A model generated the notes under the pieces. It searched no databases, had not been told where the DNA came from, and worked only from the letters and a program-made list of their open reading frames with translations. Both the position numbers and the translations under genes were made by a program. Below, one piece after another: positions 12,719 to 27,892 of a stretch of 64,000 bases of DNA. The DNA comes from Sorex araneus. Taxonomy: Eukaryota > Chordata > Mammalia > Eulipotyphla > Soricidae. Position 1 is the first letter of the stretch; each line of letters starts with the position of its first letter. Location: the NCBI RefSeq assembly GCF_027595985.1, contig NC_073302.1, positions 401,681,310 through 401,745,309 of the forward strand, read 5' to 3'.

Positions 12719-12849
12719 AAGAATACTCTCTTTCTGTGAATGAATTAGAACTTCAAAAACACCAGAATTTTGGACACAGGTAGTATATAAATGGAATCTC
12801 TCCTTTGAGACAAACACATGGATTTTTCAAACACATGGAAAAATTTATT

Positions 12850-13150
12850 AATCAAAAGAGTTGAACATATAAAGTTTAACGTTATGCTAGGACCTGTGTT
12901 AGGTGCTTGGGAAGTTAAGATTCAGTCCCCAGGGGCATGAGAGACAATACAGTAGGTAAGGCGCTGGCCTTGGTTCGATCCCTGACATCCCTTATAGTCC
13001 CCTGAGCACCAACAGGAGTCATTTCTAAGTGTAGAGCCAGGAAGGTCCAGCCCCCAGCCCCAAGCCCACCCCCAGGAAAAAGATTCAGTCCCCAAACTCA
13101 AGAACCTCGAAATCTAACAGAAACGCAAATGATGACTGAAACGTAAGAAT
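12850..13150 (+). repeat. possible ancient L2 remnant, interrupted
   Basis: 'atgctaggacctgtgttagg' resembles L2/MIR-era text. It is split by the SINE at 12932-13079. Weak. Confidence 0.3.
12932..13079 (+). repeat. SOR-type SINE with target duplication
   Basis: Shortened head ('gagacaatacagtaggtaag') and body. Flanked by aagattcagtcccca at 12917-12931 and 13080-13094. Confidence 0.88.
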
Positions 13151-13198
13151 CCTATCAAAGGCAGTGGGCTAAACAGGAAGGTATCAAGACACTGAATG

Positions 13199-13560
13199 GG
13201 GGAGAAGAGTAGGTGTTCCACAAGACACACCAGAACACGGACCTCGGACTGCTGCAATACAGCTCAGCATTTATTCAAGTCCAAGTGCAAGAATTCCTAG
13301 CTAGAGTTTATACAACGGGTTCCTTGGTATGGGTCCCTCTTGGACAGACTGTGCTAACCATCTGTCACTAGAGGATTTTAATTTGGGGAGGAGTCTATCA
13401 GATGTCCACACAGAAAAGGCCAGATGGTTGGCAAAGTGGAAGCAATGAGACCAGGAATACAGAAACTCAACTGACAGAAGTGGAGGGTCTCTGCTAATCA
13501 GAAGATATCTGAGAAGTAGACCCAATAAGCTCTTGGGAAGGAGAGAGGTGGGGAGGGGGG
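13199..13560 (-). repeat. endogenous retrovirus LTR-like segment, minus
   Basis: On the minus strand a TATAAA (13307-13312) is followed 32 nt later by AATAAA (13270-13275) and a GT-rich stretch ('gtccgtgttctggtgtgtct'), the usual LTR promoter/poly(A) order. It is in the same orientation as PHTF1. Borders uncertain; no viral genes seen. Confidence 0.5.
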
Positions 13561-13563
13561 GGT

Positions 13564-13692
<129 letters not shown>

Positions 13693-14062
13693 ATGAGCAA
13701 TGTATATTAACTTCCAGGTTTCTAATAAAAAAGGATCAACTTTGTGCTGTTTTTTTTTTTTTAAATCCTCTCTGCTGATATTGAAGACAGTCTAATCTTT
13801 ATAGCCTACTCCTGTCAGGCATAGTGCCTACACTGACGATATACCCAGTATATACCTGTCAAACAAACACTCCCACCACTCTTCTAAATCCCTTGAATGT
13901 CTACTATCCTGAGACAGTCTATACCCAATTAATACTTTTCAGCCAATTGAAGAATTAACCTTAACATTGAGACACAACTTCATACAATCCTCTGAATTTT
14001 TGTAAACAAACTGCAAAAATATTCTATTTTTACAGAAACCAAGCTTTGAAATAATTTTTTTA

Positions 14063-14205
14063 TAAGGCTGGAGATTAGTACAGTGGGTAGGGCACCTGCC
14101 TTGCAAGTGTCTGAGCTGGGTTCAATTCCCATCATCATATATGGTCTCCTGATCAGGTACCAGGAGTGAGCATGGCCCCAACTCACCCCCCCTAAATAAT
14201 TATTA
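14063..14205 (+). repeat. SOR-type SINE
   Basis: Head 'aggctggagattagtacagt', B-box region 'ctgggttcaattccc', shortened body. Confidence 0.75.
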
Positions 14206-14211
14206 TTTAGG

Positions 14212-14385
14212 GTTCGAGACATAATACAGAAGGTAGGATGCTTGCCTTGTATGCAGTTAGCCCATCAGCCCAGGTTTGATCCCCGACACCACATATGGTT
14301 CCTTGAACCTCACCAAGAATTCTCCCCGAGTGCAGATCCAGGAATAAGCCCTGAGCACTCCTGGATGTGGCCCCCTAGAAAACTA
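14212..14385 (+). repeat. SOR-type SINE
   Basis: Head 'ttcgagacataatacagaag', body to 'ctcctggatgtggcccc'. Directly follows the previous copy in the same orientation. Confidence 0.72.
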
Positions 14386-14439
14386 CTGTTCAAAATATAA
14401 GACAAATTCTCAATTTTATTCAATTGCACATTTTTGAAA

Positions 14440-15210
14440 TCTTTTTTAAATTCTAGGAGGCATAGTGCTCCTGAACGGCCATGATCCCAGAGGCACACAA
14501 ACCAATCTCAGAATGCAGTGGCTGCTGGCAGAAATGCTCCTGGACTGTGAACTAAGCTAAGGCCCCGTGCAGCCCCGGGAGGGGAAGGGTTTTTGTCTCT
14601 TGGCCTTTTCCCTTTTGCGGCAGCATGGCAACCGCCACCTTTCAGAGCCTAGTGGACAAAGAGGTAGGAGCTTGCACTGATGGGGCACATGGGAAACTCA
14701 TGATGGGAGGGAAGGGGTGTGGAATTGGCCCTGCTCCCCACCTAGACGAGACCCCAAGCGGCTGCCCACAAAGAGCTCCTCCGCTTCTGAACAGCCATGA
14801 TCCCAGAGGTACAAAAACCAATCTTGGAACGCAGTGGCTGCTGGCAGAAATACCTCTGGACTTAATTACTAAAATACAGAAATCCAAAATCATATGCTCT
14901 TCATTATCAGCAATAGAAAGCAAATTATCTAATGATGCCTTTTCAGCAGGTCTGATTGTTGGGGGAAAATTCCAAATAATAATAGTGGGTTTTCTGTCGA
15001 AAATTGAATGTAATCAAAGTAAAGAGAGAGTAAAGTGAAAACCATCTGCCACACAGGCAGGGTGGAGGGTGGGAGGGGGGGTATACTAGGGTTCTTGTGG
15101 TGGAACATGTGCACTGGTGAAGGGATGGGTGTTTGATCATTGTATGACTGAGACCAAAACCTGAAAGTTTTGTAACTGTTCTCACATTGATTCAATTAAA
15201 AAAAATTTTT
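14440..15210 (+). mobile_element. composite retroposon with duplicated module and L1-like tail
   Basis: A 76-bp block occurs twice, from 14471 and from 14787 (spacing 316 bp). Between them is GC-rich sequence with ATG at 14625 opening a 137-codon frame. After the second block it parallels the copy at window start and ends with an L1-like 3' UTR, 'gattcaattaaaa' and an A-rich tail. The frame crosses into the tail and has no recognised domain, so I do not call it a gene. Confidence 0.6.
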
Positions 15211-15215
15211 TTTTC

Positions 15216-15625
15216 ACAGGTGTCAACCTAAAAACGTTAAACATCAAGACTCTAAAAACTTCTGGAGCCAGAAGAGAGCTGAAATAGCAGAGCCCATGCT
15301 GGCATGAGGAAGGCCCTGAGTATGGCTGCTGGGTGCCGCCCCAGGCCTACAGGCAACATTGGATCAACAACATGAGCACCACCAGCTGTAGCTCCTATTT
15401 TTAAAGATCGCTGAGATGTCAAATTGTTATTAAGATTTCAGAAATAAATGACTTGAATTACTTTTGCAGTGAGAAGTAAAATGTTTAGGGCATCACTGTG
15501 CTAAAATATAATCTGGAAAAAATTTAAATAATCACCAGAAACAAATTCAAGTTATAATCTATAATAAATGTGAGAATAAAATATGTCCGAATAAGAATAC
15601 AATATCTACATTCTATCTACTTTGT
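15216..15625. other. intron DNA, nothing recognised
   Basis: Unique-looking sequence inside the w13/w14 intron. Confidence 0.4.
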
Positions 15626-15627
15626 CT

Positions 15628-16927
<1,300 letters not shown>

Positions 16928-17167
16928 CTAAAAGTACATGAAAAAGGCAACATGAAGAACATTCCACATAATGAAATATTTTAAGCACTTAAAACAATAC
17001 AGTTCTAACAGAATCTAAACCCAAAGGCTTCCACTCAATTTTGTCAAATGCTTTTCGTTTTCCTTCTCCTCTTTCCTGGACATCCCAGCAGCTCTTCAAT
17101 TTTGTCAAATCTTAATTTTTATAATCTTTAATAAAAATGTTTGAAAAGTAAAATAAATATTAAAGAA

Positions 17168-17342
17168 TTGGGGGCTGGAGTGATAGTACAGCAGGTAGAG
17201 TGTTTGCCTTGCACACAACCGACCCAGGTTCAATTACCAGCATCCCATATGGTCCCCTGAGCACTGCCAGGAGTAATTCCTGAGTACAAAGCCAGGAATA
17301 ACCCCTAGCATCACTGGGTGTGACCCAACAAGAAAAAAAAAA
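17168..17342 (+). repeat. SOR-type SINE
   Basis: Full-length: 'gggggctggagtgatagtac' head, 'catcccatatggtcccctga' body, A tail. Confidence 0.92.
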
Positions 17343-17615
17343 TCAGTTGAAGGCCCTATAAACTTTGGTCAGCATTCCCATACTTTCACACCCATCGATA
17401 AAGGCATTACATTTTATGCTTATCTTTCCAATACAAATACTTAGCTCCAGCTATTTTCTTAAATTATTTTATATATGCTTTGCAATTTACAGAATTCTTT
17501 GATTTATTTTTCATTAAACTTTCTTTTCTATTGTTTGTCCATGTTGATATACTTAGCTCTAAATTCATTCATTCTAACTTGTAGGAAATTTTACAAGTCA
17601 AAGAATAAATCACAA

Positions 17616-17800
17616 AGGGCTGGAAAGATAGTATGGCGGGTAGGATGCTTGCCTTGTATGAGGCCAACCCAGGTTCGATCCCTGGCATCCCATATGGTCC
17701 CCGAGCACTGCCAGGAGTAATTTTGAAGTGTAGAGCCAAAGTAACCCCTGAGTGCTGCAGGGTGTGCCCAAAAAAAACAAACAAAACAACAACAACAACA
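17616..17800 (+). repeat. SOR-type SINE
   Basis: 'agggctggaaagatagtatg' head, full body, CAA-rich tail. Confidence 0.88.
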
Positions 17801-18245
17801 AATACCAAATAACCAACCAAAGGTTTTGTATACTCTTCCAATTAATTTTTATTCTGCCATTTTTTTCTTATTGCAAACATTTTTTTGTTATTGCAAACGA
17901 ATGCTGAAATTACCTATATGTTTTTCCTAGTGTACATATCAGACTTTCTTTAGTAACTGATCTCAGAACAAAATTGATATGCACATATTCAGTTAATTAG
18001 AAACTGCAAAATTGTCCCTAAGACCATTGTGCCCATTTATACTTGCAGCAGGTTATCAATGCTTCTTTTGACCTCATTTCTATCTATAGTTGGTATGGTC
18101 TAATCTCTCAACATCTGCAAATCTGATGATATATATGTTATGTTTTAGTTTTGCTTTCCCTAATTAGAAAGAATGTTTCATAGGCTTACTGGCCACCCAC
18201 CCTCTGTATAAACTATTTTTTTTTAGAAATTAGTCTGTATGGTTT

Positions 18246-18437
18246 TTTTTTTTATGACTTCTTTTTTTTTTTTTCCCTTTTCGGGTCACAGCCGGCAATG
18301 CACAGAGGTTACTCCTGACTCTGCACTCAGGAATTACTCCTGGCGGTGCCCAGGGGACCATATGGGATGCTGGGAATCGAACCTGGGTTGGCCATGTGCA
18401 AGGCAAACGCCCTACCTGCTGTGCTATCGATCAGCCC
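18246..18437 (-). repeat. SOR-type SINE, minus, with target duplication
   Basis: Inverted full-length copy starting with a T-rich tail. Flanked by ctgtatggttt at 18235-18245 and 18438-18448. Same strand as PHTF1. Confidence 0.93.
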
Positions 18438-18448
18438 CTGTATGGTTT

Positions 18449-19655
18449 GGTTTTTATAAATTTACAAAGCTACTTGTGTGTTTTGAATGACAATGTTAAT
18501 TAAGGCATATACTTTGTCACTCTTTTCCCAGATTTTGTTTTGCTTATGATATCTGTTGCAGTATTTAGTACTCAAAAGGTGAAGTGAGGGAGAATAAGTG
18601 AGAGAGCATGTCAGGCAAGAATCTAAAATATCTGGATTTGTATTTTTTTCCAGTTTCTAAAGTACCATTGCTTCTTTCTCAAATCCACCTGTTCTCTTTT
18701 CATAGTGTTATATCTATGTTCTTACTCATTAAACATGGGTTCTTATATAATCCTGCTATTGGATAATCTGCTGTTGACTTATGTTAGATAATTTTTTTCT
18801 GATGTTTTGAAATCTGAAGGGTCTTTGTGGAAACCCTGAGGTCCAAGCTGCAGGATAATTCTTAGAATAGTCTTGGTTTTGCTCCTGCCAGGTGAACAGG
18901 AGCCTAGTACACTTCATTAACTTTTTGACACGGTTACTACACAGGATGCTAATGCACATTTGGACCATGAACCTGTATTATGGATAGAATTACATATATA
19001 TAGGGGGGTACCTAAGTGGTGCTCAACCTGGAAACCACTATCTAGGACACTCACTGGCCAGCAGTTTAATGCGAGGGCCTGAGGCTGCAGAGCTGCTGAG
19101 GACCACCAGGGGCCACCCACGTCACACCCATCAGTGGTATGGGGCCACCTGGCTACAGCTGTTGATTCTTGGCAGAAGGGGCCAGGCTGTGCCAAGGACA
19201 GAATTAGCGTAGGGCACATAATTTTCCCTAACTTTTGTGTTATTTCCAACCCAGCATTTATACTCTGAAGACAAAATCTCTCCCAAACCTTGCTAGAATC
19301 CAGGCTGTCAGACAAGCTTCTTTCTTATCATCCTTTGCTAATGGGAAGACAGTTGGCCTTGCAGAATTCTAGTCTCATGTTGTACGCGTATATAATAAGG
19401 TATGCAGGCTGAAGTCTCATCCCCGTCCATCACGTAAGAATAAGACTCAAAGGTCAGAGTATCCCACCCCAAACCCCTACTTATGGCTGCCACAGCAATA
19501 ATACATAAACTGAAACACTTTCATTTTGGGCTCCTTACTAGCTTATAAAATCAGATATGCATGTATGTAATATGTATTATAAAGGGTTACACAGAGATGA
19601 AAAAATTGCATTTTACCACAGCACTGTTTGATGTATATTACTTGAAATGCCACAT
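18449..19655. other. w11/w12 intron DNA, mostly unrecognised
   Basis: A GC-richer block at 19015-19210 may be an old retroposon; otherwise nothing identifiable. Confidence 0.35.
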
Positions 19656-19659
19656 TACA

Positions 19660-19812
19660 GGGGTTGCAGCAACTATAAGCCTTGTTTGCGGCCCACCCAG
19701 GTTCAACCTCCAGCATCCCATATGGTCCCCCAAGCCTGCCACAAATCTGATCCCTGAGAGCCAGGAGTAAATCCTGAGCATCTCCAGGTATGGCCCCCAA
19801 ACAAAACAAAGC
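19660..19812 (+). repeat. SOR-type SINE, head damaged
   Basis: 'ggcccacccaggttcaacct' then 'catcccatatggtcccccaa' and a CA-rich tail. Confidence 0.72.
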
Positions 19813-20149
19813 CAAATAAATAAGATGTCACATTACTTTTTTACAACATAAACTAAATCCTGACTTACTTTCTTACCCTCTAATTTTGGTCACTGAGTAT
19901 TCTTTTTAGGAACACTCGGCAATTAAGTAACAATGACAATACATGGAAAATAGTTTGGAATAATTTTTGTACTTCTTAGTAATTCACAAGTTTGTTTTGG
20001 AAACTAAAGATAATCAGATGTATTACAAAACTAATTAATATATGCTCAACTAATAGCTAAGATTAACTATATGAATACTTTATTATTAGAAAGCCTCTGA
20101 AGTTAAATATTTATATATTTGGTTATCATACTCTATATAAAACAAGTTA

Positions 20150-20242
<93 letters not shown>

Positions 20243-20399
20243 CTAAAAGGAAAAAAGAGGGAAACACTTTAAAATTAATTATATTTACTAACTAGTAACC
20301 AACTTCTATGTTTTCCCCTAAAACGTTGATCATCACTGCAGGCCAATTATGAGAAAACTGCACTACTTCAAGAGACCAATGGATTCAATTAGGATAGTA

Positions 20400-20860
20400 T
20401 AAATGGAAATGAAGAAAAGTAGATGGATTCAAGACATATTTTGGCAGCAGAGAATGAGGAATCAATGATAATCCAGAAGTTGATTACACTTTCAGTATCT
20501 GATATTGCAAACCATAATGCCAAAAAACGAGGGGAAGGAAAGAGAGAGAGAGAGAGAGAAGAGAGAGAAGAAAAGTACGTGTTAAAGAGGAAGGGTAGGG
20601 GGTGATGGGATATTGCAAACCATAATGCCAAAAAACAAGGGGAAGGAAAGAGAGAGAGAGTGAGAGAGAGAGAAGAGAGAGAAGAAAAGTACGTGTTAGA
20701 GAGGAAGGGTAAGGGGTGATGGGAGGGAACCTGGGGACACTGGTGCTGGAAAATATACAATGGTGGAGAGATGGATGAGGAATACTGTATGACTTAAATC
20801 TAAACATGAACAGCTTTGTTAAGGGTCTGTCTCACAGTGATTCAATAAAAAAAAAATTGA
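20400..20860 (+). mobile_element. LINE-1 3' UTR fragment with internal tandem duplication
   Basis: L1-type end ('gatggatgaggaatactgta', 'cacagtgattcaataaaa'). Inside, a ~108-bp unit starting at 20501 is repeated from 20609 to 20724 with few changes. Confidence 0.8.
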
Positions 20861-21023
20861 AAAATAAAAGTCTGCTAATTCTTAAAAAAAAAAAAGGTTT
20901 ATTACATAAAAGAGGAAAGTAAGTACCAATGTTTGAGGGGGGTGCTTATGTTTCCCTCACTAGTGCACAAGTTGCTAAGGTGGTTAGGAATTTTCATTCC
21001 TACCATAGGAAAGCAAACTCTCA

Positions 21024-21195
21024 GGGCTGGAGCGATAGTACAGAGGGTAGGGCTCTTGACAGCTGACCTGGGTTCAATCCCTGGCACCACTTCTGGTTCC
21101 CCGAGCTCTGGCAGGAGTAATTCCTGAGAGCAGAGCTAGGAGTAACCCTGAGCATGACTGGGTATGGTCCCAAAACAAATAAAAACAATGACAAC
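21024..21195 (+). repeat. SOR-type SINE with target duplication
   Basis: 'gggctggagcgatagtacag' head with a small internal deletion. Flanks aaagcaaactctca (21010-21023) and aaagtaaactctca (21196-21209), one mismatch. Confidence 0.92.
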
Positions 21196-21435
21196 AAAGT
21201 AAACTCTCATCAATAGTGAATGGTACAGGTTAACATAGACTGTATACTGAACAAAGTAACAAAAACATTTGCAATGTCTATTAAGGTTAATAAGAGGAAA
21301 TTTGGGGTAGCTTTTTACTAAGCCAAACGACAAAGATCATAGCATTCTTCCTCCCATACCAGAGGAAAAACAATGTTTGTCAATTTGTAGCAATTCTCAC
21401 TGGAGCTATACTGAAATTAAAAATTTTAACTAAGA

Positions 21436-21587
21436 TGGGGCTGGAGCGATAGCACAGCGGGCAGGGCGTTTGCCTTGCACTCGGCCGACCCGAATTTGAT
21501 TCCCAGCACCACCAGGGGGTGATTCCTGAGTGTAGAGCCAGGAGTAACTCCTGTGCATCGCCGGAAGTGACTCCAAAAGAAAAAAAA
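21436..21587 (+). repeat. SOR-type SINE, internally shortened
   Basis: Near-consensus head; the 'catcccatatgg' block is missing, then 'gattcctgagtgtagagcca' and an A tail. Confidence 0.9.
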
Positions 21588-22314
21588 TATTTAATTAAGA
21601 AACAGTGAATTTTTAAAACATAAGAATAGATGAATAGTACATCCCTCATGCCATTTCTAGGTATGTCAGAGCATATTTGGCTTTTAGTTCAATTTTATTA
21701 TAACATGATTAATCTATATGTAATGAAATTCATTACTGCTTAATGCAGCAACAAAGAAATCATCCTCAGAGTATTCTCTCAAAATTCAAATGTCTCCCAT
21801 TTCCCTGAGCTTTCATAGCTTCTATAAATTTATTTTTAACAATTAAAGAAATGGCTTAGAAGAATGACTTAGAATTTTAAATTAATATTTTAAACAGAAA
21901 AGGCCAGGCCAGTGAGGTAATTTATTTGTTTAGATTAAAAAAAATAAATTCTTTTCTAAGCAGTGGGCTCCCTCTGCTGGCTTGTGATGAATGCTCTTCA
22001 CAGAAACAAAATCTTTAAATTTTGGATGAGAAATTGGTGAGATTCATGAACAAAGATAATTTTAGGACAATCTGATCTCGAATCATCTACCTAAAACACA
22101 TGTTAACACTTTAGACTTCATGGTGTGTCACTATAAAGAATTGGTTACATATCTATTTTGAATTTTTGCATATGGACTGAAAAGAATACTGAAGCACGGT
22201 CACATAGCAGGTAAGCGCTTACATACATGATTATATAGTTAGACATACATATATATTGACTGAGAAGCTAGAGATCTCATAGGGAATCAGCATGTTAGAA
22301 GACTTTTATCACTA

Positions 22315-22455
<141 letters not shown>

Positions 22456-22613
22456 CTAAAAAAGAGAAATACAAAGATCATTTTTCAAGCAGATTATCAC
22501 AGAAAACAAAAATCAACAAAAAATGGATTCTTATTATTTTACTTGGTTAAATGTTAAAAAAACAGGAAAATACTATAGGCCAAAGTGATTTAAAGGAATA
22601 CTGACATACTTCA

Positions 22614-23815
<1,202 letters not shown>

Positions 23816-23879
23816 CTACTCATGATTTTTTACTACCAGCTGTATTCTAATTAATCATGATTTTTTACTACCAGCTGTA

Positions 23880-24134
23880 GCACTGTCATCCCATTGTTCA
23901 TCGATTTGCTCGAGTGGGCACCAGTAACGTCTCCATTGTGAGACTTGTTACTGGTTTTTTTTTTGCATATCGAATACTCCATGGGTAGCTTGCCAGGCTC
24001 TGCCAGGCTCTTGCCAAGCTACTGGGATACTCTCAGTAGCTTGCCGGGCTCTCTGAAAGGGAAGGAGGAATTGAACCTGGGTCAGCTACGTGCAATGTAA
24101 ATGCCCTACCCACTGAGCTATCAGTCAGTCCAAT
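23880..24134 (-). repeat. SOR-head SINE, long type, minus
   Basis: Begins with the inverted tail 'cactgtcatcccattgttca', then 'gcaccagtaacgtctccatt' and ends in the inverted head. actaccagctgta occurs just before it, again 34 bp upstream, and at about 24212. Confidence 0.9.
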
Positions 24135-24289
24135 AATTTATGTAAGATAAGCAAAATTTAAACTCACATTACAGAACCAGTATCAAAGAAACATAAATTA
24201 CAGAAACAGAAACTACCAGCTGTATTAGTTTTATATATTTAAGTAGTCATTCAAGAATAAACTTCAGTTTTCTACCTTGATTTTTTTGT

Positions 24290-24546
24290 TCGTTTCTTTG
24301 GTTTTTAAAGTGGTGGTGGTGGGGGGAGGCCTCTGAAGCCAGGATGCAGTGATGTTAGGGCTCCAGGATGGTACTGATGGTACTTGGGATTGCCCGGATC
24401 AACTCAGGGTGTCAGGGGCCTCCAGGACTGCACCCAGAGATGCACGGGAGGAGAAGGGGTACATGGTGCAGGGGACTGAATAGGGGCAGACGCGATTGGC
24501 AGCAAGCAAGGCATATGGCTTAACCCTGTACTATTCTCTGGCCCCT
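24290..24546 (-). repeat. old SOR-like SINE, minus
   Basis: Diverged; the right end reads 'ggcatatggcttaaccctgt' then 'ctctggcccc'. Confidence 0.5.
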
Positions 24547-24811
24547 TTAGCAGGATTAAATGTTTTGGCAACTAACAAGCAAATAAACCCAGAAGCATGA
24601 TAAAGGGGGAAAAAAGTCTTTATCAACACATAAATCTAGTAGCTCCTCAACTTGATCCACTGAAAGCAAAAGAAAAGAACACAAAAGATGAAAACCTTTA
24701 GACTGAATCATCTATTTTTAGTCAGAAGAATGAAACACTAAAAGATTAGAGTGGTTTGTGACAAATCACTACTTAAATCATAAGAGGAGCCAAATAGAGA
24801 CTAATCACCTA

Positions 24812-25030
<219 letters not shown>

Positions 25031-25595
25031 CTATAAAAAAGAAACAAATTTGTGAAACCATTTATCAAATTTCATGAATAAAGTATGTCAATGTTATACT
25101 GCATGTATTTATCTATTTTTACACTAAAAATAGACTGAATGCATTTGTCATATTCTGTATATAGAACATCTGCATACATATCAATATACACAATTTAAGT
25201 GACACAAAAATTTTATCTTTACTGAAGACAAAATTACAGAAGAAATGGCATAAGAAATTATTGTTACAAAAATGTACATGTTAAGAACTTCCTATAACAG
25301 ATATGAGACAACCTATTGTTAAGAAAATACAGTATGTCAGCAAAATCACTTGTCATTCCTTTCCGTGTAACTTGTAATATAAAGTTAAAGACCAACAGAT
25401 CATATAGTTCATGTTACTGACTGTCAAACATATGATTATTCAATACATAAGATTATACCATATGATATTTGAATATCTTTGAAAGGGAAAACAATAAGTC
25501 TCATCCAGAGAGTTTCTGCCTCACATATCTATCCTTAATATTTCATTTAATTATTCTTCAAGTTGGCATTTCTCTAAAAAAAATCAATATACACT

Positions 25596-25752
25596 CCCTC
25601 CCCAGGTACAGGAAATAGAGTGGTTGCTTTGCACGTAGCCAACCTGAGTTCAATCCCTGGCACCACAAATGGCGCCCTGAGCCCCACCAGCAGTGATCCC
25701 TAAGTTCAGAGCCAGGAACCCTGAGTACTTCTGGGTGTGGAACCATATCAAA
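25596..25752 (+). repeat. SOR-type SINE
   Basis: 'tacaggaaatagagtggttg' head, 'gttcaatccctggcaccaca' region, ending 'ttctgggtgtgga'. Confidence 0.68.
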
Positions 25753-26451
25753 CCAAACAAAACAAAGATTAAAAAAAAAAGCCCACATAGAACAATATTT
25801 ACCCTCCCCAGTAGAATAAACTATTTCTCAAGTGTCAAAGAAACCCTACAAGAAAATCTGAATGCTGTAAGTATAAAGAATAACAAGCATAAGTTGTTTT
25901 CTTTTTTAATTTGGGGGGAAGGTAGTGGTGGTGGTGGTGGTGGTTTTAGACCCAAATTCAAAAGAAAATTCTTTAGAGAAGGATAGGCTGGGGGCTAAAG
26001 ATAATAAAACGAATGAAACACTGACCTTTACATTGTCAAATATTGAGAAATATCACTAAAAGGTCAGACCCAGAATGAGATGTATTTGCTTCCATTAGTG
26101 TACTTCTAAGTTACAATGCCCTCTAACAATAAACAAAATAATCTACTGATCCATATATATTTCTGTAAATTTAAGGAGTTTGTTTTCCTCAAATAAGTAC
26201 AAAGTTAGTGTTAATTTTTTAATTAAAGACATAAAATATCAATATATTAAAATGTTAACTCACAGGGGAAGTTGGTTGTTATGACCAATACATTAATTTT
26301 CTTTATGTAAATCTGTTTCTATAAGAACTATAAACACTAACAGATAATTATAGGCAAGTCATAATGCCAATAGTCACACTATGGGCAAATTTCTTTCATG
26401 TTCATTTAGTTGGTTGACTATGGAGAGGTTTCATTTAAAATTTTATTTTTA

Positions 26452-26612
26452 TTTTATTATTTTAGTCTGGGGGCCACATACTGCTGTGTTCAGACTTACC
26501 CCTTATCTGCACCAAGGATCACACCTGGTTGGGACCATATGGATGCTGGGGATTGAACCTGGGTCAGCCACACGCAAGGCAGTGTCCTATCTGCTGTACC
26601 ATCTCTATCGAA
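26452..26612 (-). repeat. SOR-type SINE, minus
   Basis: T-rich start, 'ggattgaacctgggtcagcc', inverted head 'cctatctgctgtaccatctc'. Confidence 0.7.
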
Positions 26613-26969
26613 AATTTATGTTTTACCTATATTTAGATAAAGTTTATCAAAATGTAGCCCCTTTATTTAAAATTTTAGATAGCCAAAAACAGCAGAAAAC
26701 CAGAGACATAGTATTATTTAGGTTTTTGTGAAGACTACACCTGGCAATGCTCAGGGTCCAGGAGTACTCAATGGCCATCAGGACCACCATATTCAGCAGT
26801 TTGGGGGCAGAGAAGGCATCACATCCCCAGCAACAAGGACATCTATTTTTTCACTATTCAATACTAAAACTTATGATACTGGTTTATTACAACTTTATTC
26901 CCCAAATGCTGTTTCATAATTTATCTCCAAATGAAACACTCTATTTTGGTACAGAAATAATTTGTACCA

Positions 26970-27086
26970 AAATACATACACATATATACATATATGTGTG
27001 TATATGTTATATTTATATATATATGTATATATAGTATATATGTGTATATACACATATATGTACATATATACATATATATACACAGA
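26970..27086 (+). repeat. AT/AC-rich simple repeat
   Basis: Irregular alternation of tata, catata and tgtg words, capable of self-pairing. Confidence 0.85.
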
Positions 27087-27703
27087 CATTAAGCTTTCTC
27101 TGGAAATTTAGTAATAGTGAAATATAATGGAATTACAAAACAAGGAACAAGTTCAAGAAATTGAATGGAAAGAGAGAGGGTCAAGAGGCAAAAATTTTAA
27201 TTGCTGATTTATACATTGGTGTCCTTTTTCAAAAAAACAAATCTTAGATGAGATGCAAAAGTAACTAATTAAGAGTCTTCCCATTTACATGAAGCAAGGT
27301 ATAACTATATCAAAGTTTAACTGAGACAGAAATAACACATTCAGGTCTTCAGTGTTCTTGCAAAAACCCTTTTGACCAGCAACTTAACACTTGATGTCAT
27401 TCTCCTACTTCTAGAACACCAAGGACAAAAGATACTAACTAGAAACCGGTGAATTAAAATGGGGGTAAATTAAAAGAATGCTATCTGTGTGTTTCATCAA
27501 GTATATTCTGAGCCTTGGTGAAGCATGGATTGCCTTCAGTGCATCTGGAGGGCAGCAATGAGTGAAATACTTAAAGGACTCAGGTAAAACATCAGAGAAA
27601 TAATTTCAGTTTGTAATTTTATCACATATGTTCTTCTTAGTTTTTCAAATTAAGACTTCCAGCTTTTAAATGATTAACCTTTATTCTCATTAAAAATATT
27701 AAG

Positions 27704-27886
27704 GGGGCCGGAGCGATAGCACAGCGGGTAGGGCATTCGCCTTGCACGTGGCCGACTCGGGTTCGATCCCCAGCATCCCATATGGTCCCTCAAGCACCGC
27801 CAGGAGTAATTCCTGAGTGCAACGCCAGGAGTAATCCCTGAGCATCGCTTGGTGTGACCCAAAAAGCAAAAAAAAAAAAAAAAAAG
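27704..27886 (+). repeat. young SOR-type SINE
   Basis: Near-consensus 'gggggccggagcgatagcac' head, full body and A tail. Confidence 0.95.
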
Positions 27887-27892
27887 TTAAGG

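Noticed and set aside
14625..15038. 137-codon open frame as a real gene
   Set aside because: It lies wholly in a repeated element and has no recognised domain. Kept only as a finding.
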